The notes under the pieces were generated by a model, which saw nothing but the letters and a program-made list of their open reading frames with translations, was not told where the DNA came from and did not search any database. From Natronoplasma sp964602715 (GTDB taxonomy: Archaea > Thermoplasmatota > Thermoplasmata > Halarchaeoplasmatales > Halarchaeoplasmataceae), in the NCBI GenBank assembly GCA_964602715.1, contig CAZRSB010000008.1, positions 1-58,280 of the forward strand: a stretch of DNA of 58,280 nucleotides, read 5' to 3'. Position numbers and translations under genes: made by a program. Shown piece after piece: positions 17,882-26,871 of this stretch (its first letter is position 1; every line of letters starts with the position of its first letter).

Positions 17882-19051
17882 ATGGACTATTCTGTAAAAA
17901 GGATGTTGGATGTCTCATTTTCAGAGACTATGAAGATATCAAAGTTGGCCAGCAAAATGGAGGAGGAAGGCAAAGATATCATCTCTTTAGCAGTAGGTGA
18001 ACCTGATTTTGATACACCAGATTTCATAATTGAAGCGGCTTATGAGGCCATGAAGAAGGGTTTCACCCATTATACACAGTCCCAGGGGATTCCTGAGTTA
18101 CGTCAGGCTATAGCGGAGAATATCAAAAGGGAAAATGATCTAGACTATGGTGCTGATAACATATTGGTGACTCCTACCAAACAAGCCATATTCATGTCTA
18201 TTTTAGCGCATCTAGACGATGGTGGTGAGGTCATTCTCTCAGATCCTGCCTGGGTATCATATGAACCGATGATCAAATTTGCAGATGGGATCGTGGTCAG
18301 AGCTCCTATGAGCAAAGAAGACTTTTCTCTAAATACCGATATCATGCAGGAAAGGATAACCTCCAGGACAGAGATGATGGTACTTAATTCTCCTTGCAAT
18401 CCTACCGGTAAAAGTTTAGATATGGAAGACATGAAAGCTATCAGGGATATCGCCGTAGATAACGATATTATCGTCGTTACAGATGAAGTATATGAAAAGC
18501 TCGTTTTTGAAGGAGAACACATTTCTATAGCTTCTCTTGATGATATGCGTGAGAGAACTATCACCGTTAATGGTTTCTCAAAAGCTTATGCGATGACCGG
18601 ATGGAGATTAGGATGGCTAGCCTGTAATGAGGACCTTCTTGAAAATATTGCAAAGATCCAGACCCATTCTATAACTTGTGCAACTTCTTTTGCTCAAAAA
18701 GCGGGCCTAGAAGCAATGACAAATAGAAAAAAATCAGAAGAAGCAATAGAATTCATGAAATCTAAATATCTTAAAAGAAGAGAACTTATTGTTAAAAGAC
18801 TAAATGAAATCGAAGGTTTTCATTGTAAAAAACCTGATTCGACTTTCTACACTTTCCCAAAATACGATTACAACATGGATAGTATGGAACTTTCAATGTA
18901 TTTGCTCGAAGAAGCAAAAGTGGCAACAACTCCTGGTTCAGCTTTCGGTCATACTGGAGAGAATCATCTAAGGATGTCATTTGCTAATTCGTTGGAGAAT
19001 ATAAAGGAAGCTATGGATAATATAGAAGAGGCGGTCCAATCAATCCAGTGA
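17882..19051 (+). CDS. pyridoxal-phosphate aminotransferase, class I (aspartate aminotransferase-like)
   Basis: Fold-type I aminotransferase of 389 residues. The PLP lysine lies in VNGFSKAYAMTGWRLGW near residue 235; NSPCNPTGKSL near 170 and VTDEVYEKLVF near 203 bind the cofactor, and the C-terminal substrate arginine is in NHLRMSFANS. The set matches the archaeal and thermophile aspartate/aromatic aminotransferase subgroup; exact substrate cannot be read from the sequence. It follows argF by 21 nt, so it may be cotranscribed. Confidence 0.85.
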   Translation: MDYSVKRMLDVSFSETMKISKLASKMEEEGKDIISLAVGEPDFDTPDFIIEAAYEAMKKGFTHYTQSQGIPELRQAIAENIKRENDLDYGADNILVTPTKQAIFMSILAHLDDGGEVILSDPAWVSYEPMIKFADGIVVRAPMSKEDFSLNTDIMQERITSRTEMMVLNSPCNPTGKSLDMEDMKAIRDIAVDNDIIVVTDEVYEKLVFEGEHISIASLDDMRERTITVNGFSKAYAMTGWRLGWLACNEDLLENIAKIQTHSITCATSFAQKAGLEAMTNRKKSEEAIEFMKSKYLKRRELIVKRLNEIEGFHCKKPDSTFYTFPKYDYNMDSMELSMYLLEEAKVATTPGSAFGHTGENHLRMSFANSLENIKEAMDNIEEAVQSIQ

Positions 19052-19057
19052 CATACT

Positions 19058-19134
19058 AAAAAGAGTTTGATGATGAAAGGAAAGTATGAGCCTTACGGCG
19101 GTGATTACCCCTATGAGTTCTGAAAACTCTTTTC
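19058..19134 (+). ncRNA. box C/D guide sRNA
   Basis: A 10-bp terminal stem (AAAAGAGTTT at 19059-19068 with AAACTCTTTT at 19124-19133) encloses box C ATGATGA (19070-19076) and box D CTGA (19120-19123). Internally C' GTGATTA (19101-19107, one mismatch) and D' CTTA (19092-19095, one mismatch) leave guides of 15 nt (19077-19091) and 12 nt (19108-19119), a canonical archaeal architecture. The D guide with the N+5 rule points at the first C of CAU in a CUCAUA context, as in the sRNAs that methylate C34 of elongator tRNA-Met; pairing beyond that core is not verified. Lies between the aminotransferase and kptA. Confidence 0.72.
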
Positions 19135-19156
19135 TCCCTTTATATTTTATTATATA

Positions 19157-19699
19157 ATGTCAGATTTGCCTCAACGTTATCGAAAATTGAGTAAGTATCT
19201 CTCTTATGTTCTCCGTCATCATCCAGAAGATGCGGACCTAGAGTTAGATATGAGTGGATTCGCTTCTATAGAATCTCTTTTAGAGGCAATCAGTAGGACT
19301 AACCATTCCTGGGCTTCTAGAGAAGATATAGAATATCTGATAGAAAAAAGTGATAAACAGAGATTTGAGATAGTAGAAGAAAAGATCAGAGCACTCTACG
19401 GACATTCGATAGATGTAGAGCTCGAAAAAAAGAGCTCTCCTCCTGAAATGCTGTACCATGGTACTTCTCCTGAATCTGTCGAATCGATCTTTGAAGAGGG
19501 CTTGAAACCGATGGGCAGACAGTACGTACATCTATCAAAAACAGAGGAAGAAGCTCTTCAGGTTGGACGAAGACATCATCATAATCCCGTTCTGTTGAAA
19601 ATCTCAGCAAAAGAAGCCTGGAAAGATGGAATTGAATTCTATGAAAGAGGAGATCTATACCTTTCGGGTCAGATAGAACCCGAGTACATCGAGTTATGA
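19157..19699 (+). CDS. kptA: RNA 2'-phosphotransferase Tpt1/KptA
   Basis: Transfers an RNA 2'-phosphate to NAD+, releasing ADP-ribose 1''-2'' cyclic phosphate. The N-terminal winged domain shows KYLSYVLRHHPEDADLELD with the catalytic Arg-His pair. The ART-like domain has LYHGTSPESVESIFEEGLKP, VHLSKTEEEALQVGRRH and the C-terminal FYERGDLYLSGQI. 180 residues, full length. Archaea do not make 2'-phosphate during RtcB-type tRNA ligation, so the natural substrate is uncertain. Lies 88 nt upstream of leuS. Confidence 0.9.
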   Translation: MSDLPQRYRKLSKYLSYVLRHHPEDADLELDMSGFASIESLLEAISRTNHSWASREDIEYLIEKSDKQRFEIVEEKIRALYGHSIDVELEKKSSPPEMLYHGTSPESVESIFEEGLKPMGRQYVHLSKTEEEALQVGRRHHHNPVLLKISAKEAWKDGIEFYERGDLYLSGQIEPEYIEL

Positions 19700-19786
19700 G
19701 AGAAGTAGGAAAGATAAAGGTTATTAATGGAGATTTTCCGAGCACTTCTAGTAAAATATTAAAAACACCTAATAACTCCCATAATC

Positions 19787-22480
19787 ATGGCACAGTTCCT
19801 AAAAAAACTTAAAGATTTCGAGAATAAATGGAGAAACCGTTGGAAAGAAGAAGATCTCTTCAGAAGCGAATTAGATGAGGAAAGACCAAACTACTACTTG
19901 TTGGAGATGTATCCTTATCCCTCTGGATCTCTTCATATGGGCCACATGCGAAATTATTCTATCGGTGATTCAGTAGCTAGGTTCAAACGGATGATGGGTT
20001 ACGATGTTTTGTATCCGATGGGATGGGATTCCTTCGGTCTTCCGGCTGAAAATGCAGCTCTCGAACATGGAGTCAGTCCAAAAGAATGGACTGAAAGATG
20101 TGTAGAAGAGATGAAAGAACAACTTCGATCCCTAGGACTATCTTATGATTGGGACAGAGAGGTAGCGTCTCATTGGGAAGAGTATTATAAATGGGATCAG
20201 TGGTTCTTCCTAAAATTCTTGAAGAGAGATCTCGCATACAGAAAGGAGGCAGAAGTCAATTACTGTTCCGAATGTGATACGGTTTTAGCAAATGAGCAAG
20301 TAGAAAACGGGAGATGTTGGAGATGTGAATCACTGGTGGAAAAGAGAGACCTCAAACAGTGGTTTTTTAAGATAACTGAGTATGCGGACGAATTACTGGA
20401 AGACCTAGATCAGCTAGACAAGTGGCCAGATAAAGTAAGAAAGATGCAGGAAGACTGGATAGGCAGAAGTGAAGGTACGGAGATAATTTTTAAAGCTCTA
20501 GAAGGTGAGAAGATACCCGTCTTCACCACCAGACCGGACACCCTGTTTGGTTGTACTTTTATGGTGCTAGCTCCTGAACATCACCTATCTGAGAGATTAG
20601 CCGATAAAGATGAAGAGATAAGAGAGTTCGTTGAGAGAGCTAAACGTCTAAAGACTAGTGAAAGAGAGCAGAAAGGCAAAGAGGGTATATTCACCGGTAA
20701 GTATGCGATAAATCCGCTCAATAAAGAGGAAATACCGATATATATTGCAGATTTTGTTTTAGAGACCTACGGAACTGGTGCCATAATGGCGGTTCCCGCC
20801 CATGATCAGAGAGATTTTGAATTTGCTGAGGAGCACGACCTGTCGGTAAGACAAGTAATAAAACGCGAGGAAGGGAAATCTGAAGAGCTAGAAGAAGCCT
20901 ATGAAGGCGAAGGGTTCCTTATCAATTCGGGAGAATACGATGGTTTAGAATCAGCAGAGGCAAGGGAAAAGATCACTGATGATCTGGTCGAGGAAGGTAT
21001 TGCAGAAAGAAAAATAAACTATAAACTTCAAGACTGGTTGATATCTAGACAAAGATATTGGGGATGTCCTATTCCTATTGTTTATTGCCAAAAGTGTGGC
21101 ATCGTTCCCGTACCTGAAGAAGATCTACCCGTCGAGCTACCCACCGATGTAGAGATCGATGTAGCTGGAAATCCACTGGAGAGAGTAGATGATTTTGTTG
21201 AGACTGAATGCCCCGAATGTGGTTATCCAGCTGAAAGGGAAACTGATACGATGGACACTTTTGTAGATTCATCTTGGTATTATTTGAGGTATTGTTCACC
21301 CAATTTCGATAAGAATCCTTTCAATCCGGAATCGGCAAATGAATGGATGCCTGTTGATCAGTATATAGGTGGTGTTGAACACGCCATACTTCATCTGATG
21401 TACTCTAGATTTTTCGTGAAGGTACTACGGGATATGGATCTTTTAGATATCGATGAACCGTTCGAGCGTTTACTCACGCAGGGTATGGTCCTACTCAATG
21501 GAGAAAAGATGTCAAAGTCTAAAGGTAACGTTGTAAAACCAGAGAAGATAATAGAAGAATTCGGTGCCGACACTGCAAGATATTTTATCTTATCAGCTGC
21601 AGGACCAAGAAAAGAATTAGAATGGTCTGATGAAGGAGTGAGATCAAAATTTAAATTTTTGAAAAGAGTCTGGGAGTTCGTAGTCAATAATAAAGAACTT
21701 AAAAGAGAAGATATAAAAATAGACAATTGCAATCTGAGAGATAGGTACATACTATCAAGGACTCAAAGAATCTGTGATGAGATAGTAGAGCATATAGAGT
21801 TCTTTAAAATCAATGACGCTCTACAGAATTTGAAAGAGTATTTCGATGAACTGTCAAAATATGAGAAGGAAGCTGAAGAGACTTCTGAGAAACCGAAGAT
21901 AATCAATATGGGACTCGATCATTTTGTGAGAATGCTTCATCCGTTCACTCCACACATAACTGAGGAGATGTGGAGTAAGATAGGTAACGAAAAACTGATA
22001 ATCGAAGCTGGATGGCCTGAGAGAGAAGATTCATTGGTAGATAAAGATGCTGAAAGAGCAGAAAGATTCTATCATCAAATAAGGGATGATATAATTCATA
22101 TAAAAAATATAACCGGTAAGGAGTCGGATTCTATCCAGATCATCATAGCTGAGAAGTGGAAATTCGATGCCTTCCGAGAAATTCAAAAGATGCTTACAGA
22201 GATGGATAGACCTGATATGGGTAGGATGATGGGTGAGTTAGCTAGTGCTTTTACTGAAAATAAAAGAGAATTGAGTAAAATTGCTCAGGAAGCAGTTAAA
22301 AATCCTGGTAAGATATTGGACAGATTTGTTGATCATGAATTCGAACTTTCAACTTTAGAAAAGATGAAAACTAGGATTGCAAAGGAGTTCGAAGCTGATG
22401 TGAGTATTATAGAAGCAGAAAGGGTAGATATGGATAAAGCAAAACGGGCTGAGCCAGGCAAACCAGGAATACAATTGTGA
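19787..22480 (+). CDS. leuS: leucyl-tRNA synthetase, bacterial type
   Basis: Charges tRNA-Leu. Class I signatures HMGH (residues 50-53) and KMSKS (about 573-577) are intact; the CP1 editing domain with FTTRPDTLFG and TYGTGAIMAVPAHDQRDFEF lies between them. The N-terminal context LLEMYPYPSGSLHMGHMRNY and YPMGWDSFGLPAENAA is the bacterial/haloarchaeal form, not the longer archaeal/eukaryotic LeuRS. Two Cys pairs (CSECDTVLANE, CWRC; and CQKCG, CPECG) suggest zinc binding. 897 residues. The C-terminal extension ends KRAEPGKPGIQL. Confidence 0.94.
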   Translation: MAQFLKKLKDFENKWRNRWKEEDLFRSELDEERPNYYLLEMYPYPSGSLHMGHMRNYSIGDSVARFKRMMGYDVLYPMGWDSFGLPAENAALEHGVSPKEWTERCVEEMKEQLRSLGLSYDWDREVASHWEEYYKWDQWFFLKFLKRDLAYRKEAEVNYCSECDTVLANEQVENGRCWRCESLVEKRDLKQWFFKITEYADELLEDLDQLDKWPDKVRKMQEDWIGRSEGTEIIFKALEGEKIPVFTTRPDTLFGCTFMVLAPEHHLSERLADKDEEIREFVERAKRLKTSEREQKGKEGIFTGKYAINPLNKEEIPIYIADFVLETYGTGAIMAVPAHDQRDFEFAEEHDLSVRQVIKREEGKSEELEEAYEGEGFLINSGEYDGLESAEAREKITDDLVEEGIAERKINYKLQDWLISRQRYWGCPIPIVYCQKCGIVPVPEEDLPVELPTDVEIDVAGNPLERVDDFVETECPECGYPAERETDTMDTFVDSSWYYLRYCSPNFDKNPFNPESANEWMPVDQYIGGVEHAILHLMYSRFFVKVLRDMDLLDIDEPFERLLTQGMVLLNGEKMSKSKGNVVKPEKIIEEFGADTARYFILSAAGPRKELEWSDEGVRSKFKFLKRVWEFVVNNKELKREDIKIDNCNLRDRYILSRTQRICDEIVEHIEFFKINDALQNLKEYFDELSKYEKEAEETSEKPKIINMGLDHFVRMLHPFTPHITEEMWSKIGNEKLIIEAGWPEREDSLVDKDAERAERFYHQIRDDIIHIKNITGKESDSIQIIIAEKWKFDAFREIQKMLTEMDRPDMGRMMGELASAFTENKRELSKIAQEAVKNPGKILDRFVDHEFELSTLEKMKTRIAKEFEADVSIIEAERVDMDKAKRAEPGKPGIQL

Positions 22481-22574
22481 ACTCATTCCAGATGAAATTT
22501 ATCTCCAAATATAGAATAGTTGAAATGGATCGTGACCCTGTAAGGTATAAATAACTTTGATCGATTACTAAGGT

Positions 22575-23132
22575 ATGTCCTGGATTCGAGAGATAGATGT
22601 TGATGAAGCCGAGGAAGATCTGAAAGAGATTTATGATGAGTTAGCTGAAAGTAGAGGAAAGGTTTCTAACATACTCAAAGTTCATAGTTTGAATCCTGAT
22701 GCTATGAGAGCCCATCTTGATCTTTACATGTCTGTGATGTTCAAAAACACGAATCTCAATCGAAAGGAGTGCGAGATGATAGCGGTTGTAGTATCTGCAG
22801 CAAATGAGTGCGAATACTGTGTTAGACATCATATGGAGGCGCTGAATCATTACTGGAGAGATGAGAAAAAGGTGGAAAGATTAGCTGTAGATTATTCTGA
22901 TCTAAATATAGATGAAAAAAAAATGAGGATGTTAGAATTCTCGAAAAAGCTCACATTAGAGCCAAATAACATTGAAAAAAAATATTTCGATGAAATAAAA
23001 GATTGTGGTTTCGAAGATCAAGAATTACTAGACATAGTTCTAGTTGTATCTTATTTTAACTTTGTCAATCGGATCGCTTTAGGTCTAGGAGTTGAAGTGG
23101 ATGAAAACGAAGTAGGAGGTTATGATTATTGA
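22575..23132 (+). CDS. AhpD/carboxymuconolactone decarboxylase-family peroxidase-related protein
   Basis: All-helical 185-residue protein. The AhpD-like active site CEYCVRHHMEAL near residues 77-88 has the redox CxxC pair and the following His residues. The N-terminus (WIREIDVDEAEEDLKEIYDE) matches the peroxidase-related branch of the family. It probably acts as a thiol-dependent peroxidase or reductase; the partner is not evident nearby. No operon partner; it is followed by a 235-bp gap. Confidence 0.78.
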   Translation: MSWIREIDVDEAEEDLKEIYDELAESRGKVSNILKVHSLNPDAMRAHLDLYMSVMFKNTNLNRKECEMIAVVVSAANECEYCVRHHMEALNHYWRDEKKVERLAVDYSDLNIDEKKMRMLEFSKKLTLEPNNIEKKYFDEIKDCGFEDQELLDIVLVVSYFNFVNRIALGLGVEVDENEVGGYDY

Positions 23133-23369
23133 TCAAAAAATATCAACGAGATTAACCATAGATGATAAACTCAATCGAAAGTCAGATTTAATTAACAAAA
23201 CTCATTCTGCAAAAAAAAAATGATCGCTGAGAACATGATATGAGATGAATTTATGATTTTTGAGATGCATATCCTAAGTTGATTGGAGAACCCGATTAGC
23301 TCCGATGGTTTTCCTAAGAGAATTTTGTATCTAAAATCATATATTAATAAATAGTTCTATTATCAAGTG

Positions 23370-23768
23370 ATGAAAGAAAAAAGCGCAGTCCATGAAAATG
23401 ATGAATCTATTGAAATAACAGATCATAAGAAAAAGGAAGAGATCGAGGAAAAACTAGAGATTCTTGCCGACAGTTATGCTAAAAGGATTTTAGTTGGCTG
23501 TTATAGAAAACCGAAACCTGTTCAGGAGCTAAGCTGGAAATACGACATACCTATAGCTGCAGCTTACCGGAAAGTCCATGAATTAGAAGAAGCAGGATTT
23601 CTCCAGGTGGCGAAAAAAGAGACTAGCAGGAGAGGAAAAAAGGTGAAACTTTATGGAACTACATTGAAAAGAGCGGTGATCCGCTTTGAAAATGGTAAAT
23701 TTAAAGTTGAATTTGACTACCCAGGTAAAGAAAAAGAGAAGGTTCAGCTCACCTTTGAAAGAGATTGA
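23370..23768 (+). CDS. winged-helix transcription regulator, paralogue A
   Basis: 132 residues with an ArsR-like winged helix: YAKRILVGCYRKPKPVQELSWKYDIPIAAAYRKVHELEEAGF, then a basic wing RRGKKVKLYGTTLK, followed by a short beta-rich tail. AT-rich ATATTAATAA about 28 nt upstream suggests a leaderless transcript; GTG at 23367 is an alternative start. It is clearly related to the regulator at 24784 (shared DIPIA..YR..-L-..GFL and K-VQLY/K-VKLY patterns), with an mscS gene between them. Confidence 0.75.
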   Translation: MKEKSAVHENDESIEITDHKKKEEIEEKLEILADSYAKRILVGCYRKPKPVQELSWKYDIPIAAAYRKVHELEEAGFLQVAKKETSRRGKKVKLYGTTLKRAVIRFENGKFKVEFDYPGKEKEKVQLTFERD

Positions 23769-23802
23769 AAAGTGAATAAAAACCTCTTATCCACCTTTCA
23801 TT

Positions 23803-24612
23803 TTATTCGATTTTTCCATCGATATGTATATCTCTTTGAGGATATGGTATCTCTATATCTTCCTCATTGTAAGTTTTGAATATCCCTTGTGTCAAATTGA
23901 ATTTTACCCCCCAGTATTTTTCCTTATCTGTCCATCCCTTAAGCATTAGATTCACTGAAGAGTCTCCTAGATCAGTGACTGATACTTCAGGTTCTGGTTC
24001 TTTCAATACCTCTTCATGATTCCGTAAAAATTCTAATGCGGTACTAACTGCCTTATCTATATCTCCGTCATAACTGATGCCCACAGGTACATCTATTCTT
24101 CTCTTTTCCATCCTTGAGTAGTTGACTATAGGTTCATCCCAAATTAGTTTATTAGGTAAAGTGATCTTAGTGTTGTCTGGTTTTAGCAACTCAGTCGCCA
24201 TAAGTCCAACTGAAACTACTATCCCTTCCTGTCCATGCACTTCAACTCTTTCTTTTTTATCCAGTGGTCTTAAAGCTGCAATCCAGACCCCTGAAAATAC
24301 ATTATTCATCGTATCCTGTAGTCCAAAGCCCAAGATCAAACCGGCAACGGCCGAGAAGCCTAAAACCGCAGATCCTACGTCTACCCCAAGAGCGGAAACA
24401 GCAATCAGGATGACCACTACATAAAATATTATTTTGAAAAATCTGCCCAAGAATTCGACAACTAGATCTGGTAGATCTGCTCTTTTTAAACTCTTCTTGA
24501 AGAGATACAGCGCTGTTTGAACTATGCCGAAACCAACCACTAGTATTATCAAGGATAGAATAACATCTATAATTCTAACATTTAGATAAGGTAGAGTGCT
24601 ACCGAAATCCAT
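23803..24612 (-). CDS. mscS: small-conductance mechanosensitive channel, MscS family
   Basis: Osmotic safety valve. 269 residues: three N-terminal transmembrane helices (about 12-36, 55-75, 78-110), the third being the Ala/Gly-rich pore helix SAVAGLILGFGLQDTMNNVFSGV. The beta domain follows, with RPLDKKERVEVHGQEGIVVSVGLMATELLKPDNTKITLPN, then the alpha/beta vestibule domain. TATA-like sequence at 24644-24653. Convergent with regulator A and divergent from regulator B, either of which might control it. Confidence 0.9.
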   Translation of the reverse strand: MDFGSTLPYLNVRIIDVILSLIILVVGFGIVQTALYLFKKSLKRADLPDLVVEFLGRFFKIIFYVVVILIAVSALGVDVGSAVLGFSAVAGLILGFGLQDTMNNVFSGVWIAALRPLDKKERVEVHGQEGIVVSVGLMATELLKPDNTKITLPNKLIWDEPIVNYSRMEKRRIDVPVGISYDGDIDKAVSTALEFLRNHEEVLKEPEPEVSVTDLGDSSVNLMLKGWTDKEKYWGVKFNLTQGIFKTYNEEDIEIPYPQRDIHIDGKIE

Positions 24613-24643
24613 ATTACCGACTCACTTTTAGATTATTTGCTAA

Positions 24644-24653
24644 CTTATATATT
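24644..24653 (-). promoter_or_regulatory. TATA-like promoter of mscS
   Basis: On the minus strand the sequence reads AATATATAAG, centred about 36 nt upstream of the mscS ATG, allowing a leader of about 10 nt. It sits in the 171-bp divergent region shared with the regulator at 24784. Confidence 0.45.
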
Positions 24654-24752
24654 TTTTGATTTTGTTCTTATAAAAAATTTTTTTATCAGAAAATTACTGT
24701 GTAGAGATGTCTGGAGTTATCATAAGAATAGTTTTTCAGAAATGATAACAAG

Positions 24753-24762
24753 TTTTAAATAT
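24753..24762 (+). promoter_or_regulatory. TATA-like promoter of winged-helix regulator B
   Basis: TTTTAAATAT centred about 26 nt before the ATG at 24784, the spacing expected for a leaderless archaeal transcript. Confidence 0.45.
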
Positions 24763-24783
24763 CTTTATTGAGTATCAAGATTC

Positions 24784-25143
24784 ATGCTCGAGAAGCTAGA
24801 TAAGAAAAGTGCTTTAGAGCTATTAGGCGATGATTACATCACTGATATCCTTTCTTCTACACACATAAAACCAAAAAGTGCTAAAGAGATCTCTAAAAGG
24901 AATGATATACCTATAGCCATTTGTTATCGGAGAATAAATAAATTAGTAAAACTAGGGTTTTTGTCTGAAGATAAAAAAGCCCTCACTCAGGAAGGTAAGA
25001 GAGTACAACTTTACAAGTCAAACCTAAAATCCGCCCATGTATATTATGAAGAAGGGAAATTAAAAGCTAAATTTGAATTTAAGGATGGACAGTTACAGAA
25101 ATTTGGGGATAAAATCAAAGAAAAGATTCCATCATCAAAATAA
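24784..25143 (+). CDS. winged-helix transcription regulator, paralogue B
   Basis: 119 residues, same architecture as the regulator at 23370: an ArsR-like helix-turn-helix (ITDILSSTHIKPKSAKEISKRNDIPIAICYRRINKLVKLGFL), a wing with GKRVQLYKSNLK, and a basic, beta-rich tail. No metal-binding Cys motif, so it is unlikely to be a metal sensor. Divergent from mscS. It also lies upstream of pyrG but is probably not cotranscribed with it, since pyrG has its own leaderless-type start after an 82-bp gap. Confidence 0.75.
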   Translation: MLEKLDKKSALELLGDDYITDILSSTHIKPKSAKEISKRNDIPIAICYRRINKLVKLGFLSEDKKALTQEGKRVQLYKSNLKSAHVYYEEGKLKAKFEFKDGQLQKFGDKIKEKIPSSK

Positions 25144-25225
25144 TAAATTTCTTTTTTAAATAAAATTCAGATCTGAAACCAAAACTTTAAACACTTTGGC
25201 GTATCTTCTCTTTTCCCGTGTAAAG

Positions 25226-26869
25226 ATGACTAAATTTATAATCGTCACGGGCGGAGTTATGTCAGGTTTGGGAAAGGGCGTTGTTACCTCTTCTCTCGGA
25301 AAGTTGTTGAAAGCTAAGGGCTTTTCTGTTACGGCTATAAAAATAGATCCCTATTTGAATTGTGATGCTGGAACGATGAATCCTTTTGAACATGGTGAAG
25401 TTTTTGTTTTGGACGACGGAACTGAAGTTGATCTGGATCTAGGAAATTACGAGCGATTTTTAGATATAGATCTATGTGGAAATGATAACATAACAACAGG
25501 AAAAGTATATAGAAGTGTTATAGAGAAAGAGAGATCCGGTGAATATCTGGGGAAAACTGTGCAGATCATACCTCATATAACGGATGAGATCAACAGGAGG
25601 ATATGGGAGGTCGCGGATGATACAGGAGTAGATATAGTCCTTATAGAGTTAGGTGGTACTGTTGGTGACATCGAGAGCATGCCTTTTTTGGAGGCTGTAC
25701 GTCAGTTACATATGGAATTAGGGGAAGACCATGGCAATTCTATTTTCATACATACTACTTTAGTACCTGTTTTAGATGTTGTCGGTGAGCAGAAAACTAA
25801 ACCAACTCAACATTCTGTCAAAGCGCTGCGTGAGATAGGGATAGAACCGGATATAATAGTTGGGCGCTCGAAGGAAGAGTTAGAAGAATCTACTAAAAAG
25901 AAGATATCATTATTTTGTGATGTTCCTGAGGAAGCGGTTATATCTTCACCGAATGCATCGAATATTTACAGAGTTCCATTGATATTGAATCAAGAAGGGT
26001 TAACTAAGTGTGTTATGCAAAGGCTTGATCTTGCAGAAAAATTGGAAAAAAAAGAAGGTGTAGATACAAAAGATTTAGATTTAGAAAGATGGAAAAACTT
26101 TCTTGAAGCATTTGAAAATCCCAATTCTGAGATAGATATAGCGTTGGTAGGAAAATACACCGAACTAGAAGATGCATATGTAAGTCACGAGCAGGCTCTG
26201 AATCACTGCAGAGCTGCCACCAAAACTAAAATAAATATAAAATATATCGAAGCAGAGGATCTAGAAGAAGATTCACAGAAAAAATATCTAAAAGATGTGG
26301 ATGGCATATTAGTGCCTGGCGGTTTTGGTGATCGTGGAATTGAAGGTAAGATAGATGCTATGAAATTTGGTAGGCTCAATGACATACCAACATTGTCGAT
26401 ATGTTTAGGTTTCCAACTCGGCGTCGTAGAATTTGCCCGCAATGTTCTTGGATATGAAGAGGCTCACAGTTACGAATTTGATGAAAAAACTCCTCATCCA
26501 GTCATCGATCTTCTTCCAATGCAGAGAGGGATTGATAAGATGGGAGGAACTATGCGTCTGGGGGCTGAGAGGATAATCGTAAAGGAAAATACTTTGGTCC
26601 ATGACATATATGAGAGTACGGAAATAATTGAAAGACACAGACATAGATATGAAGTGAACTTGGATTACAGAGAAGAGATCGAAGATAATGGTATGATGTT
26701 TAGTGCTATTTCACCTAATGGGAAGAGGATGGAAATGTTCGAACTCGAAGACCATCCCTTTTTCATAGGATGTCAGTTTCATCCGGAATTTAAATCAAGA
26801 CCCATGAATCCTTCACCATTATACCTAAGTTTCGTTGATAATATCTTATCAGAAATAGAGAGTGGATAG
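25226..26869 (+). CDS. pyrG: CTP synthase
   Basis: Converts UTP to CTP with glutamine and ATP. The amidoligase domain opens with FIIVTGGVMSGLGKGVVTSSLG and holds KIDPYLNCDAGTMNPFEHGEVFVL. The glutaminase domain has PGGFGDRG, the nucleophile Cys in LSICLGFQLG and the His-Glu pair in QFHPEF. The open frame starts at 25196, but MTKFIIVTGG at 25226 is the conserved N-terminus. 547 residues. First gene of a nucleotide cluster pyrG-guaA(A)-purF. Confidence 0.95.
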   Translation: MTKFIIVTGGVMSGLGKGVVTSSLGKLLKAKGFSVTAIKIDPYLNCDAGTMNPFEHGEVFVLDDGTEVDLDLGNYERFLDIDLCGNDNITTGKVYRSVIEKERSGEYLGKTVQIIPHITDEINRRIWEVADDTGVDIVLIELGGTVGDIESMPFLEAVRQLHMELGEDHGNSIFIHTTLVPVLDVVGEQKTKPTQHSVKALREIGIEPDIIVGRSKEELEESTKKKISLFCDVPEEAVISSPNASNIYRVPLILNQEGLTKCVMQRLDLAEKLEKKEGVDTKDLDLERWKNFLEAFENPNSEIDIALVGKYTELEDAYVSHEQALNHCRAATKTKINIKYIEAEDLEEDSQKKYLKDVDGILVPGGFGDRGIEGKIDAMKFGRLNDIPTLSICLGFQLGVVEFARNVLGYEEAHSYEFDEKTPHPVIDLLPMQRGIDKMGGTMRLGAERIIVKENTLVHDIYESTEIIERHRHRYEVNLDYREEIEDNGMMFSAISPNGKRMEMFELEDHPFFIGCQFHPEFKSRPMNPSPLYLSFVDNILSEIESG

Positions 26870-26871
26870 TG

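Noticed and set aside
23133..23366. second C/D sRNA or other RNA
   Set aside because: Several partial box C/D-like motifs occur, but no consistent C-D spacing or terminal stem could be built; the 235 bp hold no feature that I can support.
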